DNA of 64,000 bases from Sipunculus nudus (GCA_026874595.1 CM049313.1:57739159-57803158), one strand, 5' to 3'. Counted from the first letter of the stretch, positions 45,772 through 58,123 are shown. The notes: generated by a model not told the origin, from the sequence alone. A program made the numbers and translations.

Positions 45772-45966
45772 AGGGGCGGATCCAGGATTAAGAAAAGGGG
45801 GGGTCCAACCCAGGAGGACAAATGAAAACCCTAAAAAAAAGGTCCTCAGGTCTGAAAAAGGGGGGGTCCAGATGGCAAAATTTTGTCTTAAGCCCTTAAA
45901 AAACGTTGTTTCTGATGAAAAAGGGGGGGTCCGGACCCCCCCCCCCCCCTGGAGCCGCTTCTGGTT
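45772..45966. mobile_element. Foldback element with GGGGCGGATCCAG ends
   Basis: CAGGGGCGGATCCAGGATTA and AAGGGGGGGTCC are mirrored at the other end by GGACCCCCCCCCCCCCCTGG and AGCCGCTTCTG. It is absent from copy 1 of the duplication. The target duplication is unclear (GGTTCA-like words on both sides). Confidence 0.6.
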
Positions 45967-47739
45967 CAATCAAAGGGTTCAATCCAACCTGGTTAGCTCA
46001 CACATCATATTTCATACACAGTTTAACAAAACCTGGAAAATATTACAAAAAGTGTTAAATATAAAATTCATCCAATAAGCAAACTTGGTGTTACACCTCC
46101 TGTGTGATTGTCTGGATTAAGAGAAACCTTAAACCTCACTCGGATATATAAACTGAACAAATCAAATGCCTCTCTTTTTCTGTTAAAATAAAAACAATTC
46201 TAGCAATTAATACCTCTAGAGCTGCCTACTCCAGGAGGATATGGAGGAATCAGGAGGATATGTGTTCCTTCCTGTTTGTTTGTTTGTTCTTAACAAAGCT
46301 CCAGCAGTTAATGAACAGAATCTCATGAAATTTTCAGGGCACCATTTGAATGGGCCAATGAAGAATTAATTAGATTTTGGTGTGGGTCTGGCTCATGATT
46401 TGGATTAAGAAAGGACTTCCAGGAATATTCACAAAATGTGCCTTACTGAACATTGGAATATGGGCTGAATGCGAATGCAAACACTTGTGGGGGAATGTAG
46501 GTACTTGTGAACCTGGAAACGTGAATACCCAACATCAGCCTGTTAAGGAATGCTCACATGGATATATTTGACAAAAACACACTGCATCAAAAGACACAAA
46601 AGAAATGCCATATAATTCTCTCTCTCTCTCTCTCCCTCTCTCAACAATTTGAAAAACATCAACTGTGTGTACCTTAATCACTACAACCATGATATATTAT
46701 CACATAACATAGCAAGCTGTGCTGTACCCAAAAACGACCCATAAAATGTAGAAAATTGAAAAACATTATAATTGTGTGAACCGTAATCACTACAACCATA
46801 ATGTATTATCACATATCATAGTACCCACAAATGACACATAAAATGTATAAAAACCACCAAACACAGCCCACAAGTCCCTCAAATTCACCATAGAAAAAAG
46901 AGCCCAGATCTTGGTTTTTGATCTGCCACCAGTGAGAACTTGATCATAAACTGGGACTGTTATACCTTTATGGAACCAAGGAGGTTAATACAAAAAGAGT
47001 GTAAACTCTCTACCTCAGAGCCTATCCAAAGTGGATGGTAAAATCTGATTATTAACCCTGCACCTCTGTATTATACCTCCATTACAGAACTCATCAGGAT
47101 GAGAAGAAAGCTTGATCATTTCTTTTTTTTAGATGATTTCCTGTTAATCTCTATTATTAAACTTTTAAAAATAATCAATTTTGCAGTGGCTTACATTTCA
47201 TAATCCTTACCATGTCATTATAATTAGTAACATTTAGATTTGTGAGTAACCCTTGTCATGAACTGGACTCTGTAAGGTTTATGGTAAATCTTCAACTGAA
47301 GTCCAGCCCCTAAGTAAGTGAAAAGGGGATTTCTGATATGGGAAATTGGGAAAAAGAATCACACCTAAAGAGGAAGGAAGCCCTTACTCATGGATAGGGC
47401 TGTTGATCACAATTGTTGTTGTTTTTGCAAGCAAAGATTGAAAAATGCCTTGGAGTTGACCCGGGCTAATGTTAAGTTTGAGCCTATTATATTTCATATG
47501 TGACATTAACATCTGGATTCCCATTCTGATAAGTTCTAAACTTGTATGGGAGTTTACATGGTTATTAAAGCATGTCATAAAGCCAGAATGCAACCACTCC
47601 CTCACCCCCCCCCCTGTTTCCCTGACTGTAAACATATATAACCAGTCTAAGCAGAAGGACCATTTGGACACTCCCATAGTGTCCTTATAATATATTGCAA
47701 TATATACCTAAATAAACATTAACGCTGTAATGAAATGTA

Positions 47740-49096
47740 CTGTAGATTCAGATAATATCGTGGGCTTAAAATTTCATGGTTTTTGTACAAAACGCATATC
47801 GTGGGGTATTTGAATTCGTGGAAAGACAAAGAAAACTTCAGGAAATTATGTTTATTAATACCTCCATTTGCGCAAGGAAGACGAGCCCGACGTACAAAGG
47901 TGGTTCGGCTCTGATGCTTATCACACAGTGTGCCTGTATCGCGGTCAATCGGGTTAGTGTTGAACAAACAAGCTCCGCCCGACCCGAGCCTAACTAAGAA
48001 TTAATCAGCCGTGACCGACACGTGCTGGCCGTTACATCGGCTGTTAGTTGTAACATCCGATACATTGGCTATTAGTTATAACACCCAATCACACCACTTT
48101 GACAGGAAACGTAAACCATCACTTAACCGGAGGAAAGTGGAACGGAACCGTCCACATGAAGGTTTTTAACTTTGTTTAATCTAGGCGGTAGTCACATGTG
48201 GCGCCTGTAAATCCCGGATGGGGCGGTGAGACGAGACACGGTTCGTTCGTCATTCATCATGTCAGCTATATTTGGAGATTATAAAGAAATAATTTGCCTA
48301 ATAGTATTCTGTGGCGCTTACTTACGCTAACATATATGTACAACTATCAGCAATACTCGGAAGAAGTACCGCCTGCATGTATTAATAATGGCTCACTGTT
48401 ATGCACGCAACTGTTGTCGCAATATGTGCTCTTTCGGGTCCCGCGGTAATCGCGGTAATGCAAAGACTTTACACGGCCCTTCTCTTTAAAGTCAATAGGT
48501 AGCGTAAGTCTCGTTTAATCTCTATTGAAAGAAGGTTGAAAAGGCTGTTCCGAAAAAGCCGTGCCTCGGTAGCTGTGGTTAAGAACATTGGAACTTGTTT
48601 TCCGTTCATGGCGTGTTAGAACTACCGCTTTGCGCGTCAGAAATGTGGTTCTGTTCTTGAATTTTTCATTCGAAATGTTGAGGAAATGAGGAAATATGGG
48701 GATACGTTTTCAGTTTAAATCATACGTTGATATTGTTTGATTGTAAACATATCAGGGGGCCGTGTTTGTTCGATGTAAGGGGAAATAATTTGATTGACAA
48801 AAGATTATTTATAAATCCCATATTTTTATAGTAATTTAGGAAAAAGCAATTCGGTGCATTTAATAAATATATCAAATACAATCATAAAACAGTAGTAAAC
48901 AATTTTTGTATCTTTATTGAAAATCAGCCAGGGGTAACAATTATATATATATATAGTCGACCACCAGCTACCGTTAGGATACCGTATATCCTCTGACCGT
49001 GTGATTTTTTTATCGTTGGAATCATGAATTCGTGGATTATCTTGATCCACGAAAACCACGAATATAAAATCCCAACTAATATTTCTGAATCTACAG
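47740..49096. mobile_element. 1.36-kb DNA element with TA duplication
   Basis: The left end CTGTAGATTCAGATAATAT and the right end (reverse complement CTGTAGATTCAGAAATATT) begin an imperfect inverted repeat of about 50 bp that goes on through TTCGTGGTTTTCGTGG-like text. TA flanks both ends (47738-47739, 49097-49098). Copy 1 has no insert at the equivalent place (about 40015-40025). No transposase frame was seen, so it is non-autonomous, of the Tc1/mariner type judging by its target. Confidence 0.75.
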
Positions 49097-49863
49097 TATC
49101 ATAATAAAAAAGTATCATGATACTTCACATACAATATGATACAAAACAATACATATATTATAGTTTACATTCCAAGCCAATGTTAACCCTTTTTAATGCA
49201 CAGAAATCTTCCCCTTATTAAATTTATTTTCAAACCTGAATTACATTTCCACTTAAGTCAGTCAGATGCAATTCTATCATGATATTCGTAAGTCAATTTT
49301 ATTTCTGAATGAATACATTCCAACCTGCATGCCGTGTATACACTATAAAATGACATTTTCACTTTATACAAACATTATTTTCAACTGGACAACAAAATAT
49401 CATCAACGTGTTGTCACATAAACATCTTATGGTATCTCACTATAATTTTCTGATGAAGGCACTTCCATCCCCATAGCTTTCCTCTATGTTCTACTTTGAA
49501 CATTCTGTTCTGATGACCACCAAATCTCTCCACAGACAGATTCCCACCTTGACACTATCCTTGGGAGGACTTCACTGCCCTAATCAAACCCTGACCTCAC
49601 AAAAAATCTGAAACCACTCATGGGGACTGACATTTTGTGTACAGACTAAAAAGGGTAAGTCACAAATCGGAATTAAGAATATACCGCTAGTTTCACAAGT
49701 TCCAAATCGGAATTAACAGTATACCCCTAGTTGACTCAATATCTGATTTGGTGCACTGGTGTACCATTACAGATCCAATAAATGTTTAACAAGATACAGT
49801 CAACCTCATAAGTGCAGTAGCTAGTTTCCGTAGTTACCCTTGATGCAGCTGCTATTATGCACT

Positions 49864-50010
49864 GGAAGAAAAACAGAGAAGAGACACAGGGAAGAAAAAC
49901 AGAGAAGAGGCACAGGGAAGAAAAATAGAGAAGAGGCACAGGGAAGAAAAACAGAGACGAGGCACAGGGAAGAAAAACAGAAAAGAGGCACAGGGAAGAA
50001 ACAGAAGAGG
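49864..50010. repeat. 26-bp tandem repeat, 5-6 copies
   Basis: CAGAGAAGAGGCACAGGGAA plus six bases recurs at 49874, 49900, 49926, 49952 and 49978. Copy 1 (about 40955) has only about two units, so the array grew after the duplication. The unit is open in several frames on both strands, which yields spurious proteins. Confidence 0.85.
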
Positions 50011-50356
50011 CAAAGAGAACCAACAGACAACAATAATGGATATTTATGTCAAGACCTTGACCAAATCTGGCCATCTGATGAATGGTTCTGCCCAAATCTT
50101 GATCCCTGTTTACTCTCCCAAAATGACCCAATCAAATGGCTATTACCATAAGTCCAGATGTGGCCTCTACATATATATGAGTATTTGTGTGTAATATGTG
50201 TATCAATATAAATTTTGTGAAACTAACATTTCCTGAACATGAAAAGATTAGAGTTTTGAGGATAATCTGACAATATCTAAGACATCACTATGGAAATGTT
50301 AATGAAATATAATATTTGCATCAAATCACAGTCCCACCCCTTGGTCCCCTACACCA

Positions 50357-50362
50357 TTTATT
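50357..50362 (-). terminator. Candidate polyadenylation signal of the hexosaminidase gene
   Basis: AATAAA on the minus strand, about 100 bases past the stop codon at 50460. Position is the only support. Confidence 0.35.
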
Positions 50363-50459
50363 CTCCCCTGTGCCACAATTCTCTTGAAATCATGAAAAAA
50401 AGTAAATGTAATCCCTCTTCATCACTGGGCGGTCATAGAATCATTGATATGTGTTGAGA

Positions 50460-50538
50460 TCAGCATTTGGACAGGGATCCTTTGGGGGCACTGGTATCAA
50501 CAGCGATGGACCTGCTCCTCCTTTTGCCATCAGGTGAC
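50460..50538 (-). CDS. Hexosaminidase terminal exon
   Basis: After a TTTTAAAG acceptor, one base completes an AGG codon. Then 25 codons read S-P-D-G-K-R-R-S-R-S-I-A-V and end in TGA. This matches the last strand of the chitobiase Ig-like C-domain (S-x-D-G-x-R-x-S-R). It lies 2.2 kb from the preceding exon. Confidence 0.8.
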
Positions 50539-50578
50539 CTTTAAAATAAAGGTTACAACAACATTACAACAACCAAAT

Positions 50579-50580
<2 letters not shown>

Positions 50581-50616
<36 letters not shown>
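50581..50616. repeat. (CA)n microsatellite
   Basis: Eighteen CA units in the last intron, about 45 bases before the terminal exon on the gene's strand. Confidence 0.95.
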
Positions 50617-50618
<2 letters not shown>

Positions 50619-51239
50619 TTCACTTGTCCTTCTCCCGCATACTCTTATTATTGACTACCAAACATTCATGACATGGACTATCTGATGTGGGATACTTTTT
50701 ATTGCCCCCCCCCCCCAAAAAATGATATAAGAATGGGGAGAAAATGCATGCACATGTTACAAAAATAGTATTTCCCATTTTCCTATATAGACTTTAAGTC
50801 TATACATGGCACCATCTATCAGTTGTGTAGTGTTAATGTGTGCAACACTGTTTCCTCGTGGTCTACCTGGATGTATGACATAATTAAAAATACAAATTTT
50901 GTAGATTTATGTTTTTAAACCCCTTCCAGGGTATTATTACTCCACAATAGGTATGCCCTACAGGCAAAAAGTATGCCACATCAGGTATTTTTGTATGCCA
51001 TTAAAGGATCCACAGACAATCACACATACATGCACACATATATATGTATATAATAATGTATAAAACTGATTAATCTGTCAATGAAAAGTAAATCTTATCC
51101 TCCCAGAACAATTACTTAGAATAAATGACACTTAATTATATATTGGACCATTTCTAAAACGAATGCTGTATCATATCTTAAACAATAATGAAAACATAAG
51201 CAACCTCTGCATCTAAGAAATATACATAATTTTGTTTTT

Positions 51240-52480
51240 AAGGATAGCTAGGTCCATGGCCTGTAGGTGGCACTGTCTATCAAAGGATGATGATGGTAAC
51301 CATCCAATATGAACTAGAAATTTCTGGCATCTGAGATGCCATAGTATCCCCAGACAATTCAGGCATAGTGATACCCCCTTTTAAAATAGGCCCCCTTCTT
51401 TAGAGGCATACATGAACACTTGACACAAGGCCACCAGGGTCAAGGTCACAAATGTTGAACTTGTCTGTAATATTGGTGGACATAATTTGTGAAGCAATTT
51501 TGAAGAAAAGAAAAACAGTTATTCAAAGTTATGGGATAAACAAAAATCCTATATATTCACAGATTTGACCTTCAGGACCAACCTTAAGGTCAGCAGTCTT
51601 CGAAAAATCTGAGAAAATGGTGGAAATATTCTTTGTGTCAAATTTGAAGGAAACAGATGCAATACTTCAAAAGTTATGCGGTTAACAAAATTCTATATAT
51701 TCACCTTGAAGACCCAATTTCAAGGCCACCAGTCTTCAGACATGTCTGAGATCTCAGTGGAAACAATTTGTGTATCAAATTTGAAGAAAAGAAAGCTGTA
51801 TTTCAAAAGTTATTAGGTTATCAAAATTCTATGTTTCTGCAGATCTGCAAACATTTCAGAAATCTTGGTCGAAACAATCTGTGTATCACATTTGAAGAAA
51901 AAAGAAAGGATACTTTAATTGGGGTAGACAAAAATCCTATATGTACTGGCAAATTTGACCTTGAATGTCAAGGTCACAGGGATAAGTTTTCAAACTGTTT
52001 TGACAACTTATTACCTGACGCCTTTCATTTTGATTTTCAGAAAGATACATCTATCCACTTGAGAAACAATGATTTTGTTTGTTTTCACCAAATATGGAAA
52101 TATTCAAGGTCAAGTCCACTCTCATGGTAAAGGCCATGACCCAAATTTAAACAGACTTCATCCTATAATCCATACCTATGCATAATATACAAGAAAACTG
52201 TCCATTGGCTTTTTACTTATCATGCTCACAGTACTGTCAAGTGGCAATGATGGGGGTATTAAAAGGTGCACAAACAAGGAAAGGATAATAGGTGGCACCA
52301 TCAGTCTCCTGTACAAGACAAAGCTATCCAAGATCTTTGGTCAACTTGGTTTCTGGACCAATCCTTGCATCCTTTCTTGAGACAATTAAGATTGTGTAAT
52401 TTTCACCAAATATGGAAATATTCAAGGTCAAGGCCCATCTCATAGTAATGTTCATGACCCCATTTTAGATGGGTTTTGTT
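51240..52480. repeat. Intronic degenerate repeats
   Basis: The last intron of the hexosaminidase gene holds loose copies of about 140-150 bp built on GTGTATCAAATTTGAAGAAA and CAAGGTCACAGG, and a GGTGGCACCATCAGTCT unit at about 52290 of the palindromic repeat family. Confidence 0.5.
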
Positions 52481-52762
52481 CTCTCCCCCATAAATAAGCA
52501 CATATCAAGCTTTTCTTTGTCAATTTTTTTTAGTTGTTAACTGTAATTAATATACTGCTTTGAGAATCAACCCACAACTACAAATGCCATGATTGCCTGC
52601 TCATGAACAGATCTGACTTTAATATACAAACTGACAGAATCAGAAAGTAAACTACATGCCAGGTGTTGTCAGTCTTCTTCAAACTCCATCGCTGCATCAT
52701 AGACTGGTACCTGCTTCATTAAGGTATATAAAGGAGCAGGAATTATTCTACACTGTACCTAC

Positions 52763-52897
52763 CTTGTGGCAAGCCAGACACATCCTCTGGGGACACGGTT
52801 CGGGTTGAAGTCAACCCAGTGCTTCCCCCTATCTTCACTGTACTGAACTACCAGACCAGGGAACGCTGAGTTGACCTGGAGCTGCCCATTCACAAGC
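52763..52897 (-). CDS. Hexosaminidase exon: Ig-like C-domain
   Basis: The exon is 135 nt, from a TTTTACAG acceptor to a GTAGGT donor, starting and ending in phase 2. It reads N-G-Q-L-Q-V-N-S-A-F-P-G-L, Y-S-E-D-R-G-K-H-W and C-V-W-L-A-T-R, the body of the C-terminal immunoglobulin-like domain of chitobiases. The split Arg codon joins it to the next exon. Confidence 0.85.
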
Positions 52898-53221
52898 CTG
52901 TAAAATAAATTAATCACAGACAATATGAACAGTGTCACCACATAAGCAATCTATACAGTTAATATACAAGTAAAATGTGCAAGATGGCATTTCAATACAT
53001 TTATTTATGTGTTTGGACCAATAATGTGATTGGACTATTTATTATATTACATATGTAAGTCCACTGGGTTCAAAACCAAAGTGCTGATATTAAGATAGTC
53101 TATTTATTATCATTTGCCATTCATTATTAGATAATTTGTCTTTTATAATTTTGTTTAACATCATAAAGAAAACAAACACAGATGAAAACGAAACCTCCTT
53201 AGCAAAAGTAGTGTTACCAAC

Positions 53222-53468
53222 CTTGCTCCTGGGACAGGAAGTCGGTATAAGATCCCCAGTTTATCAAGGCGCTTCAGTTCTTTGTACCCAAGAGTATGAG
53301 CAAATATTGACCAATCATCTTCAAGCTTCTGTTGCCCAGTGTTCCCTTGCGATTCCCATGATGCCTCATGCCATGCTCTCTCTGCCAGTGCCAGCAGTCT
53401 TGGGTATACCATGTGGTCAAACTGCTCTGGCGTACGGATCAACTCTGACCACAACTGACCTTGCATGC
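53222..53468 (-). CDS. Hexosaminidase exon: end of GH20 barrel
   Basis: The exon is 247 nt, phase 1 to 2, from a TTTTTTCACAG acceptor to a GTTGGT donor. It reads G-M-Q-G-Q-L-W-S-E, where the Trp lines the sugar pocket in GH20 enzymes, then Y-P-R-L-L-A-L-A-E-R-A-W-H, the conserved last barrel helix, and ends R-L-P-V-P-G-A-R. Confidence 0.9.
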
Positions 53469-54309
53469 CTGTGAAAAAATACAAAAAGGGATTGTGCATA
53501 AAGTCCTTTTCTCATTGTTACATTTCCACCTAAATTTCAGCATACTTATTTCCCTCCAGTTTTGTAGCCAAAATGATAAAGTTACTTTCAATGAAACTGT
53601 ACCTTAAAGGATGACTGACTCTGTACTTCAGAGCAAGCCTCCCACTATATGACCGTAAAGCTAAGAAGCCATATGCATAGAGTGCGGCATGTAGGCGAAA
53701 TCCATATTGACTAAATAAATAAGGTGCAATTCCATATGTGCAGATCTGGCATGCATGATGTTTATCCGGAAAATTAATCACTACATGTAGCGAATTTTGC
53801 CTATTCCAAATGATATCCTGGAGCAACACATAGGAAATATACATGTTGCTGCTGGCCTATATTAACATATATGTATTTCATGTGTGCATCTGCTGATCCC
53901 AAACAAAGGTGAAACAGAAACTCTTTGAATGTATGTGATAAATAAATTAAACAAATTTTAAAGATTTCAAATAAAAACAAAATTTGATTTTATTACAGTC
54001 CATTTCACCTACTGGCATCTAACTGTTTTGGAGGATCTTTTATTTTATTTCAACAGGAAAGTTTACTGTTAACAAGTGAACCACTGGTCAGCTGAATTTG
54101 ACATGTATACAGGTGATGCATGTATTAATAATTGTTGTTAGGTCTGGTAAAAAGTATTTGTTAAGGCACTTTGAACAATGGGTAGACATGCTCAAAATCA
54201 AAATTTTTTTTTGCCCATAGTCACAACATAAATAGGTAACGGCAAGGAGATTTTACAAGATGCTTAGTAAGAAGTTTCCATGTCAAATTGCTGTGACTTG
54301 TGTCCATCT

Positions 54310-55860
54310 GACATTATAGGGTACTCAAATCATGATGTTTCACACAGCTCACACAATATTAGATCACAGTGATCTTATTTTGGATGTTACAGGAGATATT
54401 ACAATGACCTCCCTTCATATTAAGAAAGATATTTAAAGAGCCTACAGTTAAGATTTGTGACATGTCTGACTCTCTTGGTGCTCAAATGAGACTTTCTGCT
54501 CATGGCTCACAGAATATAGGTAACAGTCACCTAATTTCAGGATTCAATGGAGACTTGCCCAGGACCTCTCTGGATATAATGTTAGAACGTTCTAGGTCCA
54601 ACAGTAAAATTTGGTGCCATGCCTGATTGTCTAGGTGCTCATGATCATATTCTCGCAGAATTTTGTTCACCATGATATACTTTCAGGTTTCAAACAAGAT
54701 TTGGCCAGAACCACCTTGGTTATTGTGTTATAAGATTCTAGGCCTAACAGTTACCATTTTGTCATGTCTGGTTGTTCAAAAAATCATGTTTTTGGCCAGT
54801 TGCTCACAGAATATAGGTCATCATCTTCTCATTTATGGTTTCTAAGAAAATATGCCCAAGCCTTTACAGGATATTACATTTGAAGATTGTAGGGCTGATT
54901 CAGTTTGTACACATCTGACTTCTTGGGTGCTCAAATCATGTTTTTTTTCCAATAGCTAAAAGAATATAGGTCACAGTGACCTAATTTCATATTTCCAAGG
55001 TCATTTCCAAGGACCTCCGTGAATGCCACATCAGGAGATTGTAGGCCATATGGATACAAATTGTGCCCCATCTGACTCTTTGGATGCTTGAAATTATGTT
55101 TTCAGCCAGTAACTTGCAAAATTTAGGTCACCATGACCAGATATCATGGTTCTAAGGAGATTTGCCAAGGATCTCCCTGGACGTACAATTAAAAGATTCG
55201 AGGTCAACCTGATACATTTTGTGCAAATTCTAACTGATAGGGTGCTCAATTTATGTTTTTTTTTTTCATATAGCTGGCAGAATATAGGTCATGGTGACCT
55301 AATTTCATGGTTCAAGGATATTTATCAAGGTTCTGGCTGAATGTCACATTAGAAGTTTCCAGACCAAATGGATACAATTTGTGCCCTGTCTGACTCTCTT
55401 GGTGCTCAAAATCATGTTTCTGCCAGTAACTTGCAGAATATAGGTCACCATGACCTAATTTCAGGGTTCTGGGGATATATGCCTAGGATTTCCCTTGATG
55501 TACAATTAAAAATTTCTAGGTCTCACAGTTACAATTTGTGCTCTGTTATTGTCCAGCTTTCCTGTTATAAGAGTGCTTCATTTGAAGCTCTCAAAAATAG
55601 AGGAAAAAACGCATAAAAATGAGAAAAAATACAAGTGGCGCCACTGAGTCTTCAGATGAAACTGATGAAATACTAAATGATCAATATGCACAGAAAAAAT
55701 CATGGCAATCCTTGCATTAGTTTTTCAAATCCTGAAGTTTTATATAAAATGTGTTATTATTGTGCACAGGTATTTTAAAGTCTAATAGCTCAGAGGATAT
55801 AGGTCCCAGTGACCTAATTTTCAGGTTCTAAGGGGATTTTGTAGCTAGAAAATATGTGAC
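54310..55860. repeat. ~155-bp intronic tandem repeat, 7 or more units
   Basis: ATAGGTCACMRTGACCTAAT recurs at about 54515, 54815, 54968, 55125, 55285, 55440 and 55800, in an order shared by all units (CTCACAGAATATAGG, AAGGAGATTTGCC, GACCTCCCTGGAT, CTAGGTC, AATTTGTGCCCTGTCTGACTC). The period of 153-160 bp is close to that of the bivalve BIV160/pearl-type satellite cores, but identity was not tested. It lies in the intron between 53468 and 56298. Confidence 0.75.
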
Positions 55861-56297
55861 CTCAGCTATATTTAGGAAATCAAATTAATTGAAATTCTTA
55901 GAATCTAGTCTATATAGCATAACATTTAAGAATCAACTGTGGCATCAAGGTCATTTGGCTGATGCTAAAAAAGCCACATGTCATTTGACCACTGCTTACT
56001 GGATGATGTCATGAAAACTCTGAAAAGCATTACCCTCAAAGGCAAAGATGGAAGCTCCTGCAAATAGACATTCAGCCTGTCAGATCTCAAGGAAAGAGTC
56101 CAAAAAAAAGTTAAACCATAACTTTGTATATCATTTAATTTTTTTAATGCAATATCAAGTTGTCACTCAAAATTGTATTTATCTGAAAAATTTTACAAAA
56201 ATATAAAAAAATATAAGCTCTTAATAAAATTATCCCTAAAATTACTAATAAACACAGGTTGGTCAAAAGGGTGACCCCTTTCACTATCAATACTCAC

Positions 56298-56538
56298 CGA
56301 CAATATTCTGTTTCTGTTTCAGTGGAGTACACTTGACTCCATCTTTCCCACAAACCTCCTCTCTGTTGATTTTATTACCCAACCGGTCTTTGTTTAAGTT
56401 GTCATACAGGTGCATAGGTTTGAAGCCAAACACTCGCTTGGTGTCGATGTAACGAGTGGCCCAAAACAGACCTCGCTCTTCAGGGTCTGGTTCGTACGGG
56501 TGGTCAAAGTAAAGGAATGTGGCATGTGACATAATCAC
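56298..56538 (-). CDS. Hexosaminidase exon: GH20 active-site Tyr loop
   Basis: The exon is 241 nt, phase 0 to 1, from a TTATTTTAG acceptor to a GTGAGT donor. It reads V-I-M-S-H-A-T-F-L-Y-F-D-H-P-Y-E-P-D-P-E-E-R-G, then F-W-A-T-R-Y-I-D-T. The L-Y-F-D segment carries residues that hold the N-acetyl group and the sugar in GH20 enzymes. Confidence 0.9.
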
Positions 56539-56569
56539 CTAAAATAAAACCAGATTGCCCAAATATCAA

Positions 56570-57379
56570 AAACCTCTCTTAACATATACCATGTATGTAT
56601 TAACAAAGTTACGACAGACTTCAAAATAATTTTATACTTTAACTCAAGAAACTGCCTTAGGCCTAACAACATTGCTCATCTCTGCAAACATATAAATCAG
56701 TACAAAATCCAGGAATAAAAATTACAAAAAAAATTGTATTTGAGTTATGCCCTATGCAAGGACGACAGAGACACCTAATGAAACAATAAGTGTCATGAGA
56801 AAAGTAATTTCTGTAATTATTTGCCTGTCTACACTTTTTACAAAATAACAACAGGCTTCAAAATAAATTTATACTTTAAATCAAGAAAATGTCATGCAAG
56901 GACGACAGCGACAGCTAACAAGAAGAAAGGTTTCAAGAGAATAGAAATTCTGTAATTTTTTCGCCTTTCTACACTCATCTATCTATATAATACATAGCTA
57001 TTGGGTCGCATTTTGGTTTATCTGTTGTTTGTCCCCTCTAACAACTAAATTGATGCATAACAGCAGGACTATTTCTGTATCAGCTTTCCTAAGATTATAC
57101 AGAATGTTTATCTTGGGGGGAGCTAAATGGAACTTTTAAAAAGTGGCCGTTGTTGGAAAGGATACCAGTCCTTTAGTCTCCTGATGTGAAAAACATACAT
57201 TTGTAACACATTAAAACATCAGGGAATGCACTGACTTATGTCAAAGAAAGTCTCTCTCTTTCTCTAACAGCCACATTATGTTATCAACAGTCAAGTTAAG
57301 ACTGACAAAAGGCCTGTGCCTCACTGTGATAAAAAAAATAGTTCAATTGGATGACTAGAATACGGTGTCTGAGACTACG
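56570..57379. other. Intron without genes; ~290-bp partial tandem copy
   Basis: Within the intron, about 56610-56830 and 56840-56980 repeat the sequence around CAGRCTTCAAAATAA, ATGCAAGGACGACAG and TTCTGTAATTWTTT. No exon was seen. Confidence 0.45.
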
Positions 57380-57966
57380 TGTATCCGCAAAAATCAGAGT
57401 AGGACGGGTGAAGTGAGGCATGGATTGAGTTGCAAGGGGAAATAAATTTACATGTGTTACATATTAGAATGGATATCTGCCACATAAACATGATTGTAGG
57501 TGGTACCATGAAACAGAAACTATCCAAGATGCACATGCAAAATTTCAGGTGGAAAAGTCAAACCACTGCAGAGATGTGAGTGATTTTAAAATAACCCATG
57601 GCAGATGAACAGATGGACACTGTTCAAACATGGTTGCAGGTGGCACCTCCATTTTTTGTGTATGTCATAAAGCTATCCAAGGGCTACATTTGTGTAAAAA
57701 AATTTTCCTGATCAGTCAAACAGTTCCAGAGATATGTGAGTTTATGTGTGGAAACAGACGCACAAACGGATGCTGGGCAGAGAGGAAAGGTCAGAGGTCA
57801 AGGCCAATTGGTAAGCCACCAGTTCACATGTGACCGGATGATTGGTGTAAGTTTCAGAAAAATTCGTCCAGTAGTCTCAGAGGAGTTCTCTAAAAACAAA
57901 CGAGGCGGCGGCGGCGGAACCAGGTCAAAAACATAGTATCTGCAAAACTTTGTTTTGGCGGATACA
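57380..57966. mobile_element. Repeat element with TGTATCCGC ends, copy A (intronic)
   Basis: It begins TGTATCCGCAAAAATCAGAG and ends TTTTGGCGGATACA, short inverted ends. Inside are GGTGGYRCC units about 145 bases apart and the tail TCAGAGGAGTTCTC. It is the same as 62344-63209, but one repeat dimer shorter. It lies in the hexosaminidase intron between 56538 and 58124. Confidence 0.6.
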
Positions 57967-58123
57967 ATTTCAGCGAAAAAGCCAGAAGTATTCGTTTGAA
58001 AACAGAAGCAAAGGCATGGACCCGAGAATCTTACTAACCTACCAATAAGTCATACGATAACTTCATAATACTTTATTACTTCATAACAGAATAAAATCCC
58101 TCTATAAAAAAACATGGTCTCAC

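Larger units (their letters stand above)
45125..50207 (+). repeat. Segmental duplication, copy 2
   Basis: Direct copy of 35109-41190 about 10 kb away. Copy-2-only blocks are about 45772-45966, 47740-49096 and 49287-49428. It ends about 250 bases from the stop codon of the hexosaminidase gene, so it probably contains part of that gene's 3' flank. Confidence 0.8.

Noticed and set aside
39561-47677. Minus-strand frames shared by both duplication copies (near 39.6 and 47.5 kb)
   Set aside because: Lengths and ends differ between copies and there is no domain. They are consistent with non-coding duplicated DNA.
49736-50151. Long overlapping frames on both strands (Cys/Leu/Phe-rich and Arg/Glu-rich)
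   Set aside because: They are produced by the 26-bp tandem repeat. Since 26 is not a multiple of 3, the repeat stays open in several frames. There is no conserved domain.
52650-52735. A candidate terminal hexosaminidase exon ending M-E-F-E-E-D-stop
   Set aside because: It does not match the expected S-x-D-G-x-R-x-S-R end of the family. The exon at 50460-50538 matches in sequence and phase.
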